Made by a program: the position numbers and the translations under genes. This document shows positions 55,086-64,000 of a stretch of 64,000 nt of DNA, piece by piece. Below the pieces are notes generated by a model. That model worked only from the letters and a program-made list of their open reading frames with translations. It did not search any database and was not told the origin of the DNA. Source of the stretch: Chryseobacterium elymi (GTDB taxonomy: Bacteria; Bacteroidota; Bacteroidia; Flavobacteriales; Weeksellaceae). The DNA lies in contig NZ_QNUH01000009.1 in the NCBI RefSeq assembly GCF_003385495.1, positions 1 through 64,000 on the forward strand. Reading direction: 5' to 3'. Numbering within the stretch: position 1 is the stretch's first letter; each line of letters opens with the position of its first letter.

Positions 55086-57098
55086 ATGAAGTTTAAAAAT
55101 GTAAAATCTACCTTCAACAAAGGAGTTACGATCCCAAGCCTGATTTTTATTATTGGAACATGCTTTCTTTCTGCTCTATATCCTAAACCGACAGAAAGTA
55201 TCCTGAATGAGATTAAACAGTTTATATTTATTAACCTGAACTGGGTGTATGTCTGGGCGGTTACTCTGTTTGTGATCTTTTTAGTTTACCTGCTGTTCAG
55301 TAAATATGCGAATATAAAGCTGGGAGCTAACGACAGTAAGCCGGAGTATTCCTTTTTTTCATGGATTTCAATGCTGTTCGCAGCAGGGATGGGAATAGGG
55401 CTGATTTATTTTAGTGTGGCAGAACCTATGCAGCACTATTCTTCCGAAGTTTTTGCCGATAATCATTATGTTAGCAGAGCAAAGCAGGCGCAATTATATA
55501 CCTTTTTTCACTGGGGAATTCATGCCTGGGCCATTTACGGAGTGGTAGGACTTTCCTTATCATACTTTGCTTACCGGTACAGATTGCCCCTTTCATTACG
55601 AAGCTGCTTTTACCCGTTACTGAAAGATAGGATTAATGGCAGATGGGGAAATGCCATTGATGTTTTTGCATTATGCTGTACATTCTTTGGATTGACCACG
55701 ACTTTAGGATTTGGAGTGGTACAGATCAGTTCAGGGTTAAATATACTCCATATTACCCCGGAAAACAGTTTTACCAATCAGGTGATTATTGTGGTTGCTC
55801 TTATTTCTCTGTCTGTTATTTCAGCGATTACGGGAGTGAATAAAGGCGTAAAGATATTAAGCAATATTAACATAATGGGTGTCATTGCACTCTTGCTTTT
55901 TGTCCTGATATTAGGACCAACGGTATATCTGATAGGAAGCTTTACCGAAGGATTGGGAAACTACATCAATAATTTTTTTAATCTTACCTTCAATACCCAT
56001 GTTTACGAAAAAAATGCATTGCCATGGTTCTATGACTGGACTATTTTATACTGGGCGTGGTGGATTTCATGGTCACCTTATGTAGGATTATTTATTGCAC
56101 GAATTTCTAAGGGAAGGACGATTAGGGAATTTATTCTTGCTGTTTTAGTACTTCCTACATTATTCAATTTTATCTGGATGTCCGTGTTTGGGAACAGTGC
56201 CATCTGGTTCGATCTGAATGTGGCCAACGGAAAATTAAGTCAGCTGGCATCCGATCCTGATGCACTGATGTTCCGGTTTTTAGAATATATGCCTTTGTCA
56301 ACCCTGACGGGATTTTTTGTTATTACCATCATTATTATTTTCTTTGTGACTTCTGCCGATTCGGGGATATTTGTGATGAACAGTATTGCTACCAAAAATG
56401 CTAAAAAATCTCCCAAATGGCAGATTATATTCTGGGGTATTTTACTTGCTGTACTTTCCCTGCTATTATTAAATGCAGGAGGATTAAAAGCGCTTCAAAG
56501 TATGACTTTAATTACCGCATTGCCCTTTTCAATCATAGTTCTTTTATTTATAGTAAGCCTGATGAAGGGGCTTATCATTGATCAAAAATATTATGAGACC
56601 AACTTCTCTGTGTCTACCGTTCCATGGTCAGGGGAGTTTTGGAAAGAGCGTTTAAAAAATATTGTTTCCTTTAAAGATAATTCTTCGGTAGATCATTTTA
56701 TTCAGATTAAAACAAAAGAAGCCTTTACAGATCTGCAGCAGGAATTTGCGGCCAATGGAATTGAAGCAAAAATAAATCAATATGAAAGCCCTGCCAGAAT
56801 AGAAATAGAGATTCACCAGGGAGTCGTCAATAATTTTATTTATGGCGTTGAGAATAGGGTAAAAACCGTTTCCGAATACATGATCAATGAAGAGAATCTT
56901 CCCGATCTCGAAGACAATAAAACCCATTATCCGAGATCCTATTTCGGAGATGGAAGAGAAGGATACGATGTGCAGTACTTTACAAAGAATGAACTTATTT
57001 CTGATGTACTCAAACATTATGAGCGATTCCTGGAAATTGTTTCGGAAGAGCGAAATGAAATGTTCATAAGCAGTAATGCCAATCAGAAAAAAGAATGA
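55086..57098 (+). CDS. BCCT family betaine/carnitine/choline transporter
   Basis: ATG at 55086 (MKFKNVKSTFNKGVTIPSL) gives 670 residues; a GTG 33 bases upstream is the alternative. Twelve helices are predicted, with the BCCT signature AAGMGIGLIYFSVAEPMQHY and the WTILYWAWWISWSPYVGLFIARISKGRTIREF segment. A C-terminal cytosolic extension of about 150 residues, as in BetT, may sense osmolarity. The substrate class is quaternary ammonium compounds; choline or betaine is most likely. It sits between hutI and hutG, but nothing shows that it carries histidine. Confidence 0.9.
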   Translation: MKFKNVKSTFNKGVTIPSLIFIIGTCFLSALYPKPTESILNEIKQFIFINLNWVYVWAVTLFVIFLVYLLFSKYANIKLGANDSKPEYSFFSWISMLFAAGMGIGLIYFSVAEPMQHYSSEVFADNHYVSRAKQAQLYTFFHWGIHAWAIYGVVGLSLSYFAYRYRLPLSLRSCFYPLLKDRINGRWGNAIDVFALCCTFFGLTTTLGFGVVQISSGLNILHITPENSFTNQVIIVVALISLSVISAITGVNKGVKILSNINIMGVIALLLFVLILGPTVYLIGSFTEGLGNYINNFFNLTFNTHVYEKNALPWFYDWTILYWAWWISWSPYVGLFIARISKGRTIREFILAVLVLPTLFNFIWMSVFGNSAIWFDLNVANGKLSQLASDPDALMFRFLEYMPLSTLTGFFVITIIIIFFVTSADSGIFVMNSIATKNAKKSPKWQIIFWGILLAVLSLLLLNAGGLKALQSMTLITALPFSIIVLLFIVSLMKGLIIDQKYYETNFSVSTVPWSGEFWKERLKNIVSFKDNSSVDHFIQIKTKEAFTDLQQEFAANGIEAKINQYESPARIEIEIHQGVVNNFIYGVENRVKTVSEYMINEENLPDLEDNKTHYPRSYFGDGREGYDVQYFTKNELISDVLKHYERFLEIVSEERNEMFISSNANQKKE

Positions 57099-57162
57099 TT
57101 TAAAATCAGCATATTACAGGAATGACGGATGTCATGGAGCATTTTTGAAATTGAGCGCAGGA

Positions 57163-57210
57163 GCGTTTTAATATCTAAACAATATTATTTAGATTTACTG
57201 GATAAAACGC
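57163..57210. promoter_or_regulatory. nested inverted repeats upstream of hutG
   Basis: An outer pair GCGTTTTA (57163-57170) and TAAAACGC (57203-57210) encloses an inner pair ATCTAAA (57173-57179) and TTTAGAT (57188-57194). This could be a terminator for the BCCT gene, a leader structure or an operator. Confidence 0.4.
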
Positions 57211-57235
57211 AGTAATTAAAATTTAATTTAGATCT

Positions 57236-58165
57236 ATGTTTCAGGACACTTGGCAAGGCAGATTAGACGGAGAAGAACCTCTTTTCCACAGAATATTTCA
57301 AAGAGTTAAAGAAGAACATAATTACGATAATATTAAAGCAGATGATTTTGTTCTGCATGGTTTTGCCGTTGATGAAGGCGTGAGAAGAAATAAGGGACGG
57401 CAGGGTGCCAAAGACGCCCCCGATGTGATCCGAAAAAATATGGCCAATTTTCCGGTGATCCGTCCGGATTTCTCCCTTCTTGATTTTGGAAATATAACCT
57501 GTGAAGACGGCGATCTTGAAAGTACCCAGAACAGCCTTGCGAAAAATGTTTCAAAAGTTTTGCTGAAAGGAGGAAAGTCACTTGTTTTAGGCGGAGGCCA
57601 TGAAGTAACCTATGCTCACTATTTAGGCGTGAAAACAGCTTTTCCGGAACAAAAGATCGGGATCATCAATATAGATGCCCATTTTGATAACAGGCAGCCG
57701 GAAAAGGGAATAGGAGCAAGCTCAGGAACCGGTTTCTGGCAGATTGCACAGGAAGGGCAGATCAACTCACTTCATATCGGGATCCAGAGAAATTCAAATA
57801 CCCTGAAGCTTTTTGATACAGCCCATCAGTACGGGATGAAATATATCCTTGCCGATGAACTCTTTTTTGAAAATCTTCCTTCCATTTATCAGCGTATCGA
57901 TGAGCTGATGGAGACTGTAGATTTTGTCTATCTTACCATCTGTATGGATGTTTTCAATGCATCAATTGCCCCGGGAGTTTCGGCTTCCGCATATAATGGT
58001 ATCTTTGCAGATACACCTTTTATGCATTTTTACAGGCATATTTTAAAAAGTAAAAAACTCATAGCACTGGATGCTGCAGAAGTTAATCCTTCCCTTGATA
58101 TTCAGGACAGAACAGCTAGGCTGGCCGCATGTCTTGTGAATGAATGGTTTATGATCGGAGGATAA
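57236..58165 (+). CDS. hutG: formimidoylglutamase
   Basis: The 309-residue ureohydrolase carries the arginase-family manganese motifs: GGGHEVTYAH, NIDAHFDNR and TICMDVFNASIAPGVSA. It hydrolyses N-formimino-L-glutamate to glutamate and formamide, the step after HutI. The substrate is inferred from the neighbouring hutI and from the arginase/agmatinase-family form. hutH and hutU are not in the window. Confidence 0.9.
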   Translation: MFQDTWQGRLDGEEPLFHRIFQRVKEEHNYDNIKADDFVLHGFAVDEGVRRNKGRQGAKDAPDVIRKNMANFPVIRPDFSLLDFGNITCEDGDLESTQNSLAKNVSKVLLKGGKSLVLGGGHEVTYAHYLGVKTAFPEQKIGIINIDAHFDNRQPEKGIGASSGTGFWQIAQEGQINSLHIGIQRNSNTLKLFDTAHQYGMKYILADELFFENLPSIYQRIDELMETVDFVYLTICMDVFNASIAPGVSASAYNGIFADTPFMHFYRHILKSKKLIALDAAEVNPSLDIQDRTARLAACLVNEWFMIGG

Positions 58166-58298
58166 AATTATATTATTTAGATAGAGAAAAATCATTGCTT
58201 TATTTAGCCTTAAGGAACAAAATTTGTTACTTTCACACTGCTTTTAGAATAAAGGCATTAATAAATTCATTTTGTGAATTTAAAACAGAAATTAGATT

Positions 58299-59591
58299 AT
58301 GGAACAGTTAATTGAAAATAAGCTTATTCAAGCAGATAAGACATTTTCAGAATGGAGAAAAGTACCGTTTGAAGAAAAGCAGAAGCTGATCGCAAAAGCG
58401 GCAGAAATTTTAAAGAATAATTCAGAAAAATTCGGAAGAATCATTACTGCTGAAATGAATAAACCTATTTCAGAGTCGACTGCTGAGGTTGAAAAATGTG
58501 CCTTAATGATGAATTACTATGCAGATGCTGAAAATATTTTAAAACCCGAAAAAGTTGAATCTGAATTTTCTTATTCTGAAGTCCATTATGTTCCGAAAGG
58601 TGTGATTTTAGGAGTAATGCCATGGAATTTTCCTTTCTGGCAGGTATTGAGATTTGCTGTTCCGGCAGTTTTGGCAGGAAATACAGTAGTTCTGAAGCAC
58701 GCGTCAATTTGTTTCGGAAGTGGTAATGCAATTGTAGAGGTTCTTTTAGAAGCAGGTTTTCCGGAAGGTGTTTTCCAGAACCTGGAAGTGGGGCATAAAG
58801 CGGTAAAAGAAATTCTTGAACACGATGCTGTAAAAGGAGTGAGTCTTACAGGCAGTGGAAAAGCTGGTGGAGAAGTAGCTTCAATTGCCGGTTTGAATAT
58901 CAAAAAATCATTATTGGAATTAGGAGGAAGTGATGCTTTCATTATTTTCGATGATGCAGATTTAGATGAAGCGGTAAAAGCAGGAGTAAAATCCAGACTT
59001 CAAAATTGCGGACAAACCTGTACTGCTGCTAAAAGATTTATTATTGATGAAAAAATTGAAGATGAATTTTTGCCGAAATTCATTGAAGAATATAAAACCT
59101 ATGAAGTTGGAGATCCTTTAAATAAGGAAACTAAATTATCAGGAATGGCAAGACCGGACTTGGCCGATGAGTTGGAAGCTCAATTCAACAGAGCATTGGA
59201 AAATGGTGCTGAAATTATTATTCCTTTGGAAAGAATTTCTGAAATTGAATTTAAACCCGGTTTAATTCGTGTTCAGGAAGGAAATCCTATTTTAAAAGAA
59301 GAACTTTTTGGACCTCTCGGAATGGTAATGATTGCTAAAAGTGATGAAGAAGCTTTACAAATGGCTAATGATATTCCTTTTGGGCTTTCAAATTCTGTTT
59401 GGACAGCAAATAAAGAACGCCAACTGTTTTTCATCGAAAATCTGGAATCAGGAACGGTAAATATCAACAGAATGACGAGCTCTGATCCGCGTTTTCCATT
59501 CGGTGGAAGCAAGGCTTCAGGATACGGGACGGAGTTGTCTTTATTGGCTTTAAAAGAATTTGTAACAGCAAGAACAATCGTGGGAAACTGA
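58299..59591 (+). CDS. NAD(P)-dependent aldehyde dehydrogenase, succinate-semialdehyde type
   Basis: The 430-residue protein contains the ALDH active-site residues: Asn in PWNFPFW, Glu in LLELGGSDAFIIFDDAD and Cys in NCGQTCTAAKRF, plus the late PFGGSKASGYGTELS. It is slightly shorter than most ALDHs at the N-terminus but complete. The sequence resembles the succinate-semialdehyde dehydrogenase group; the substrate needs testing. It is probably monocistronic, with a terminator at 59661-59696. Confidence 0.88.
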   Translation: MEQLIENKLIQADKTFSEWRKVPFEEKQKLIAKAAEILKNNSEKFGRIITAEMNKPISESTAEVEKCALMMNYYADAENILKPEKVESEFSYSEVHYVPKGVILGVMPWNFPFWQVLRFAVPAVLAGNTVVLKHASICFGSGNAIVEVLLEAGFPEGVFQNLEVGHKAVKEILEHDAVKGVSLTGSGKAGGEVASIAGLNIKKSLLELGGSDAFIIFDDADLDEAVKAGVKSRLQNCGQTCTAAKRFIIDEKIEDEFLPKFIEEYKTYEVGDPLNKETKLSGMARPDLADELEAQFNRALENGAEIIIPLERISEIEFKPGLIRVQEGNPILKEELFGPLGMVMIAKSDEEALQMANDIPFGLSNSVWTANKERQLFFIENLESGTVNINRMTSSDPRFPFGGSKASGYGTELSLLALKEFVTARTIVGN

Positions 59592-59660
59592 TTTGTATAA
59601 TGTGTGATGTAAAATGTACACAGTATAATGTATTCATGTAAACCTACGGTTAACAATATA

Positions 59661-59696
59661 AAAATTCCCGGAAATATCTATTTCCGGGAATTTTTT
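59661..59696 (+). terminator. terminator of the aldehyde dehydrogenase gene
   Basis: AAAATTCCCGGAAA (59661-59674), loop TATCTA, TTTCCGGGAATTTT (59681-59694), then T residues. Confidence 0.9.
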
Positions 59697-59718
59697 GTAT
59701 GGTAGCTAAAAAGTAATT

Positions 59719-59788
59719 TTGCTTATTGCTTATTGCTTATTGCTTATTGCTTATTGCTTATTGCTTATTGCTTATTGCTTATTGCTTA
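59719..59788. repeat. ten perfect TTGCTTA tandem repeats
   Basis: Ten exact 7-base units in a row. The last unit (59782-59788) contains the pyk stop codon on the minus strand (59786-59788), so the array is the immediate 3' end of pyk. The array lies downstream of pyk and also downstream of the convergent aldehyde dehydrogenase terminator. Confidence 0.97.
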
Positions 59789-61231
59789 AACTGTTGTCAG
59801 TCTCAATGTATTTGTCTTTCCGCCTTCATAAGATGGAGTCGCATTGATGTTGATGACAAAGTCTCCACTTTCAATATAACCGTGGTTATGGGTCAGCATA
59901 TTGACCTGGATAATGGTCTCGTCGGTAGATTTTTTCATATCATAGTAATAAGCATGAACTCCCCAAAGAAGGTTCAGCATAGTGATCACTCTTCGGTTCC
60001 CGCTGTATACAATGATATGTGAATTCGGTCTGTGTGCTGCAAGCTGGAATGCTGTATATCCTGAATGCGTCAGAGTAACAATAGCAGAAACATTGGTAGT
60101 TTTAGCAATTCTTACCGCTGCAAGGCATACCCTGTTGGTAATGAATCTTTCGTCAATACAGTTATAATCTTTTTCGATAGGTTCGTTTTTATGCTGATAA
60201 AAATGAGTCTTTTCGATATTCTGTACAATTTTTGTCATATTTTCAACCACCTGAATCGGGTATCTTCCTACAGAGGTCTCTCCGGAAAGCATTACCGCAT
60301 CTGCACCGTCCAATACAGAGTTGGCAACGTCATTTACCTCCGCTCTTGTTGGCGTAAGACTGTTGATCATTGTTTCCATCATCTGCGTAGCGATAATAAC
60401 CGGCTTGGAATAGAATCTTGCTTTTTCTACCAGGTTTTTCTGGATGGCAGGAACTTCTTCCATCGGAACCTCCACACCAAGGTCACCACGGGCAACCATC
60501 AGTCCGTCACATTCCAACAGAATTTCGTCAATATTTTTAACACCTTCAGGCTTTTCGATCTTAGCAATAATCGGAGTTTTGAATTTTCCGTTTGGATGGC
60601 TGTCGATCAGCTTTTTCAGGTCGATGATATCCTGTGCATGTCGTACGAAAGAAAGAGCGATCCAGTCAACCTCCATGTCAAGCATGAAATTCGCATCCTG
60701 AACGTCTTTTTCCGTAAGGGCAGGAAGAGATACATTGGTATTCGGCAGGTTTACTCCCTTTTTAGAGCTCAAAGGTCCCCCTTGAATAGTCTTTGCTTTT
60801 ACGGTATCTATTTCGTTGGTTTCAATCACCTCCAACATCAGCTTTCCGTCATCAATAAGGATTCTTTCCCCAACTTTCACGTCCTGAGGAAACTGCTGAT
60901 ACGTCATGTAAACCTTAGTAGAATCACCTTCTATTTTCTCATTCGTAAAAGTAAGGATATCGCCAGGGTTCAGGTAAGAACCTTCTTTTACAACACCTAC
61001 TCTCAGTTTCGGACCCTGAAGGTCTCCCAGAATACCTACGGAAAAACCGTATTCCTGATTAAGCTCTCTGATAATTTCAATATTATTTCGAACCAATTCG
61101 TAATCTGCATGTGAAAAATTTATTCTGAAAATATCAACACCCGCTTTCATTAGTCCTAACATTACCTCCTTCGACGATGAAGCAGGTCCTAGTGTTGCAA
61201 TAATTTTTGTCTTCTTTAAATACTTATTCAT
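59786..61231 (-). CDS. pyk: pyruvate kinase
   Basis: The 481-residue protein shows the pyruvate kinase motifs TKIIATLGPASSS, ADYELVRNNIE, IDDGKLMLEV, the active-site MVARGDLGVEVP with KNLVEKA, and MLSGETSVGRYP. It converts phosphoenolpyruvate and ADP to pyruvate and ATP. The start overlaps the end of the IPExxxVDY gene by 8 bases. The stop lies within the heptamer array, and no classical terminator is seen directly after it. Confidence 0.96.
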   Translation of the reverse strand: MNKYLKKTKIIATLGPASSSKEVMLGLMKAGVDIFRINFSHADYELVRNNIEIIRELNQEYGFSVGILGDLQGPKLRVGVVKEGSYLNPGDILTFTNEKIEGDSTKVYMTYQQFPQDVKVGERILIDDGKLMLEVIETNEIDTVKAKTIQGGPLSSKKGVNLPNTNVSLPALTEKDVQDANFMLDMEVDWIALSFVRHAQDIIDLKKLIDSHPNGKFKTPIIAKIEKPEGVKNIDEILLECDGLMVARGDLGVEVPMEEVPAIQKNLVEKARFYSKPVIIATQMMETMINSLTPTRAEVNDVANSVLDGADAVMLSGETSVGRYPIQVVENMTKIVQNIEKTHFYQHKNEPIEKDYNCIDERFITNRVCLAAVRIAKTTNVSAIVTLTHSGYTAFQLAAHRPNSHIIVYSGNRRVITMLNLLWGVHAYYYDMKKSTDETIIQVNMLTHNHGYIESGDFVININATPSYEGGKTNTLRLTTV

Positions 61232-61697
61232 AATACTGGATAATTTGATAAAGTTCTTCTTCAGAACCTAATGTATAGTCTTGTATCGGAAATACAAGAT
61301 TTTCCGGGAGCAAAATTACGGAAAAATCAGGAATTTGTTCCGAAGTATGCAAAATATATTCTACATCTGCCTGATTATTTAATAAAAATTTAATGTTTTC
61401 TTCTTCTGTAAAGAGCTCGGTCTGCAGTTTTTTTTGCTTACTTTCCGAAGACCGGTTTGAAATAAATGTAAAACATGTCTTTGTAAACTTGTGGTAAGCC
61501 TCAAATCTTAGGAAATAATAATCATAATATGCCCCGTGAATAATCACATCTTTCTTTCTGGAAAAGGTAAGGCCGTTAATTTGATTTATTTTGTAGAAAA
61601 ACTCATGAGTAGGTATATCTTTTGCTAATCTCACCAATCCTATGGTAATATCTTCAAATTTTATATCATCCAGATCATAAAGTTTTTGAATTTCCAA
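61224..61697 (-). CDS. IPExxxVDY family protein
   Basis: The 157-residue protein is of the small Bacteroidota family usually found between rnc and pyk. Its start MEIQKLYDLDDIKFEDITIG and late VFPIQDYTLGSEEELYQ fit, though the family motif is degenerate here (IPDF at one site, VFPIQDY at another). The function is unknown. It overlaps rnc by 23 bases and pyk by 8, so the three genes are tightly coupled. Confidence 0.8.
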   Translation of the reverse strand: MEIQKLYDLDDIKFEDITIGLVRLAKDIPTHEFFYKINQINGLTFSRKKDVIIHGAYYDYYFLRFEAYHKFTKTCFTFISNRSSESKQKKLQTELFTEEENIKFLLNNQADVEYILHTSEQIPDFSVILLPENLVFPIQDYTLGSEEELYQIIQYYE

Positions 61698-62436
61698 GTA
61701 TGTTTTCTTTTTTGTTTAAAATATAAAATGCTCTTTGTGCAGCCTTTTCTTCTGCTTTCTTTTTGGAAGTTTCCGTTGCATTGGCGATCTTTTCTTCCCC
61801 CAGCCAGACATGGCACCTGAACACCACTGCCTTATTGGCCTGGACCTCTTCGCAGGTTTCGTATTTTATATTTACTTTTTTCTTCTGGCTCCATTCAAGC
61901 AGAAGGCCTTTATAGCTTACGATTTTATTCTCAAGCTTGTTAATTTCACCTGGGGTCAATAATCTTTCCAGAATGATCTTCTTACAGGTATCGTAATGAA
62001 AGTCCAGATAAACAGCACCAATAAGCGCCTCAAATAAATTTCCGGAAATGTTTTCTCCCAATGCTGCGGATCCCTGCTTCTGCAAAAGATCGATAAGCTT
62101 GAGGTCTTCCCCTAATTTATTAAGATTCTTCCTATTAACAATTTTAGATTTCATCTGTGTCAGATATCCTTCATTAGCCTGAGGATAGGTCTGGAACAGA
62201 TGACAGGAAATAATTGTACCCAAAACAGAATCTCCCAAAAATTCAAGCCTTTCGTAATTACTGTCTTGATTTTTAGAAGAACTTTTTAAAGAAAAAGCTT
62301 CCCGGTAAAGAGCAATATTCTGAACCTCCGCACCCAGCATTTTTTTTAGCTCGGTACTAAGGAAATAATCTCTCTCCGTTAATTTTCTTTTTCTTTGTTT
62401 GAGAAGGAATTTAGAAAAGTATTTCTGTAACTCCAT
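61675..62436 (-). CDS. rnc: ribonuclease III
   Basis: The 253-residue protein has the RNase III signature YERLEFLGDSVLGTIIS, with catalytic acids here and around ENISGNLFEALIGAVYLD, and a C-terminal double-stranded RNA-binding domain (KGLLLEWSQKKKVNIKYE through KKAEEKAAQRAF). It cleaves double-stranded RNA in rRNA processing. It is 9 bases downstream of fabF, as in many flavobacteria. Confidence 0.95.
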   Translation of the reverse strand: MELQKYFSKFLLKQRKRKLTERDYFLSTELKKMLGAEVQNIALYREAFSLKSSSKNQDSNYERLEFLGDSVLGTIISCHLFQTYPQANEGYLTQMKSKIVNRKNLNKLGEDLKLIDLLQKQGSAALGENISGNLFEALIGAVYLDFHYDTCKKIILERLLTPGEINKLENKIVSYKGLLLEWSQKKKVNIKYETCEEVQANKAVVFRCHVWLGEEKIANATETSKKKAEEKAAQRAFYILNKKENILGNSKTL

Positions 62437-62445
62437 TCATTGAAT

Positions 62446-63690
62446 TTAGATTTTCTTAAATAGAACGCAAGCGTTGTGCCCGCCAAATCCAAAAGTATTG
62501 CTCATGGCTACTTTTACATCTTTCTTAACAGCATTGTTGAATGTAAAATTCAGTCTGCTGTCAATATTTTCATCATCAGTAAAATGGTTGATGGTAGGCG
62601 GAACAATACCATGAATAATAGTTCCTAATGCAGCGATAGCTTCAATTACTCCGGCAGCTCCCAAAAGGTGGCCGGTCATTGATTTTGTAGAATTAATCTG
62701 AATATCAAAAGCGTGTTCTCCCAGTAATTTTGAAATTGCATTGGATTCTGCAATATCTCCTAATGGAGTAGAGGTACCATGCATGTTGATATGGTCTACT
62801 TCATCAGCAGTTAAGCCTGCGTCTTCCAAACAGTTTTTCATTACCAGATAAGCTCCTAATCCTTCAGGATGGGGGGCAGTCATGTGATGTGCATCTGCAC
62901 TCATACCGCCACCTTGTAATTCTGCATAAATTGTAGCTCCGCGTTTCACCGCATGTTCATATTCTTCAAGGATGATGCATCCTGCTCCTTCGCCCAATAC
63001 AAAACCATCTCGGTCTTTATCGAACGGTCTTGAAGCTGTTTTAGGATCATCGTTTCTTGTAGAAAGTGCCATCATCGCATTAAATCCACCGACACCACTT
63101 GCCGTTACGGCTGCTTCAGAGCCTCCGCATACAATAACATCTGCTTTTCCAAGCTGGATAATCATTTTGGAATCAATTAAAGCGTTGGCTGAAGATGCAC
63201 AGGCAGATACTGTAGTATAATTCGGCCCATGAAAGCCATACTCTATTGAAATGTGTCCAGGAGTGATATCCGCAATCATTTTAGGAATAAAGAATGGATT
63301 GAATCTTGGTATTTCCGTATTCGCCCATCCTAAAACCTCAGTTTCGAAAGTTTCTAAACCTCCTATTCCGGACCCCCAGATTACACCGACTCTGTTTTTA
63401 TCCACATTGTCTTCCATAATTCTGGAGTGTGCTACCGCTTCTCTTGCAGCTACCAGCCCAAGCTGAGTATTCCGGTCCATTTTTTTAGCCTCTTTCTTGT
63501 CGAAATGCTGTAATGGATCGAAACCTTTCACCTCGCAAGCGAATTTAGTTTTAAAGTTTGTGGCATCAAAAAGAGTAATCGGAGCAGCACCGCTCTCACC
63601 TTTAAGAAGATTTTCCCAGTATTCTTTTGCATTATTTCCAATTGGTGTTATTGCGCCAAAACCGGTTACAACTACTCTTTTTAATTCCAT
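62446..63690 (-). CDS. fabF: beta-ketoacyl-ACP synthase II
   Basis: The 414-residue protein has the FabF thiolase fold with the active-site Cys in TVSACASSANALIDS, both His residues in MHGTSTPLGD and MTGHLLGAAG, and the N-terminal KRVVVTGFGAITPIGNN. It extends acyl-ACP chains with malonyl-ACP. It is downstream of acpP (35-base gap) in the usual acpP-fabF-rnc order. Confidence 0.97.
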   Translation of the reverse strand: MELKRVVVTGFGAITPIGNNAKEYWENLLKGESGAAPITLFDATNFKTKFACEVKGFDPLQHFDKKEAKKMDRNTQLGLVAAREAVAHSRIMEDNVDKNRVGVIWGSGIGGLETFETEVLGWANTEIPRFNPFFIPKMIADITPGHISIEYGFHGPNYTTVSACASSANALIDSKMIIQLGKADVIVCGGSEAAVTASGVGGFNAMMALSTRNDDPKTASRPFDKDRDGFVLGEGAGCIILEEYEHAVKRGATIYAELQGGGMSADAHHMTAPHPEGLGAYLVMKNCLEDAGLTADEVDHINMHGTSTPLGDIAESNAISKLLGEHAFDIQINSTKSMTGHLLGAAGVIEAIAALGTIIHGIVPPTINHFTDDENIDSRLNFTFNNAVKKDVKVAMSNTFGFGGHNACVLFKKI

Positions 63691-63725
63691 AAACTTTTAA
63701 AATTTTCTTTTTTTGTTGAAGAATA

Positions 63726-63965
63726 TTATTTATTTACTACTTCTTCGATGTAAGCGATAGCGTGCCCTACAGTAGTAATTTTTTCAGCCTGGTCATCAGG
63801 GATTTGAATATTGAATTCTTTTTCAAATTCCATGATTAACTCAACTGTATCCAATGAGTCAGCTCCTAAATCGTTAGTGAAGCTAGCTTCAGGAGTTACT
63901 TCTGTTTCTTCAACGTCAAGCTTATCAGCGATGATAGCTTTTACTCTTGATGCAATGTCTGACAT
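63726..63965 (-). CDS. acpP: acyl carrier protein
   Basis: The 79-residue acidic protein has the phosphopantetheine attachment Ser in [10 protein letters not shown] and a typical four-helix sequence. It carries acyl chains in fatty acid synthesis. It heads the acpP-fabF-rnc-IPExxxVDY-pyk run. The bases at the window edge (TTTGCACC on the minus strand) are probably the end of its -7 promoter box. Confidence 0.97.
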   Translation of the reverse strand: MSDIASRVKAIIADKLDVEETEVTPEASFTNDLGADSLDTVELIMEFEKEFNIQIPDDQAEKITTVGHAIAYIEEVVNK

Positions 63966-64000
63966 AGTAAATTATTTTTTTAATTGTTAGATGGTGCAAA

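Noticed and set aside
59719..59788. Repeat array as a CRISPR
   Set aside because: Units are 7 bases with no spacers; it is a simple tandem repeat.
60065..61114. Long plus-strand frame opposite pyk
   Set aside because: It is antisense to a certain gene, has no known motif and reflects codon bias of pyk.

Overview
The window looks like a chromosomal segment of a flavobacterium, most probably Chryseobacterium or a close relative in the Weeksellaceae. This is inferred from the AT-rich DNA, promoters of the Bacteroidota type (TAnnTTTG at -7, often without a clear -33 box), two secreted proteins with type IX secretion (T9SS) C-terminal tails, a type B succinate dehydrogenase, 30S protein THX, and families largely confined to Bacteroidota (IPExxxVDY, DUF2480, DUF6452/DUF6048). 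No rRNA or tRNA gene was recognised.

Layout. 1-3 kb: end of an ABC exporter, then nusB, a DUF1573 lipoprotein and yajC. 3-8 kb: an SDR oxidoreductase, a lipoprotein and a Ku/LigD end-joining operon in which ligD is broken by one base in an A9 tract. 8-20 kb: housekeeping genes (MscS channel, aspS, MATE exporter, ribosomal protein THX, lpxB, a GH99-like enzyme, a ComEC-like protein). 20-24 kb: sdhCAB, with a good promoter and a CRP-like site in class II position. 24-28.4 kb: a thioredoxin-like lipoprotein without CxxC, rlmD and its DUF6452/DUF6048 partners. 28.5-36.2 kb: a reprolysin-like protease and a 1463-residue fibronectin-III/GEVEDY protein, both T9SS cargo.

36.5-48.7 kb is the accessory core: a double RiPP/bacteriocin locus. 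The minus-strand operon runs from a 50-residue double-glycine peptide with two cysteines, through four small membrane proteins and a membrane-anchored CxxC thioredoxin, to a C39-peptidase ABC exporter. The plus-strand operon runs from a class I lanthipeptide-type precursor (frameshifted in an A7 tract, no cysteine in its core), through a secreted S9 prolyl oligopeptidase, to a split lantibiotic dehydratase (glutamylation and elimination subunits). No LanC cyclase is present. Between them lies a periplasmic-TPR/transmembrane/AraC regulator, and copies of one AT-rich palindromic box sit upstream of both operons. My reading is one regulator, one peptidase/exporter and two peptide products: one probably disulfide-bonded, the other probably dehydrated but uncyclised.

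48.7-64 kb: coaE, an MBL hydrolase, a PaiB-like protein and ruvB; a four-helix-bundle gene bracketed by inverted repeats; half a histidine-utilisation pathway (hutI, hutG) around a DUF695 protein and a BCCT transporter; an aldehyde dehydrogenase; then pyk, an IPExxxVDY gene, rnc, fabF and acpP on the minus strand. Ten TTGCTTA repeats overlap the pyk stop codon. Small MITE-like repeats occur near 12.9 kb and 36.4 kb. Apart from these elements and the RiPP locus, the window is ordinary flavobacterial backbone.
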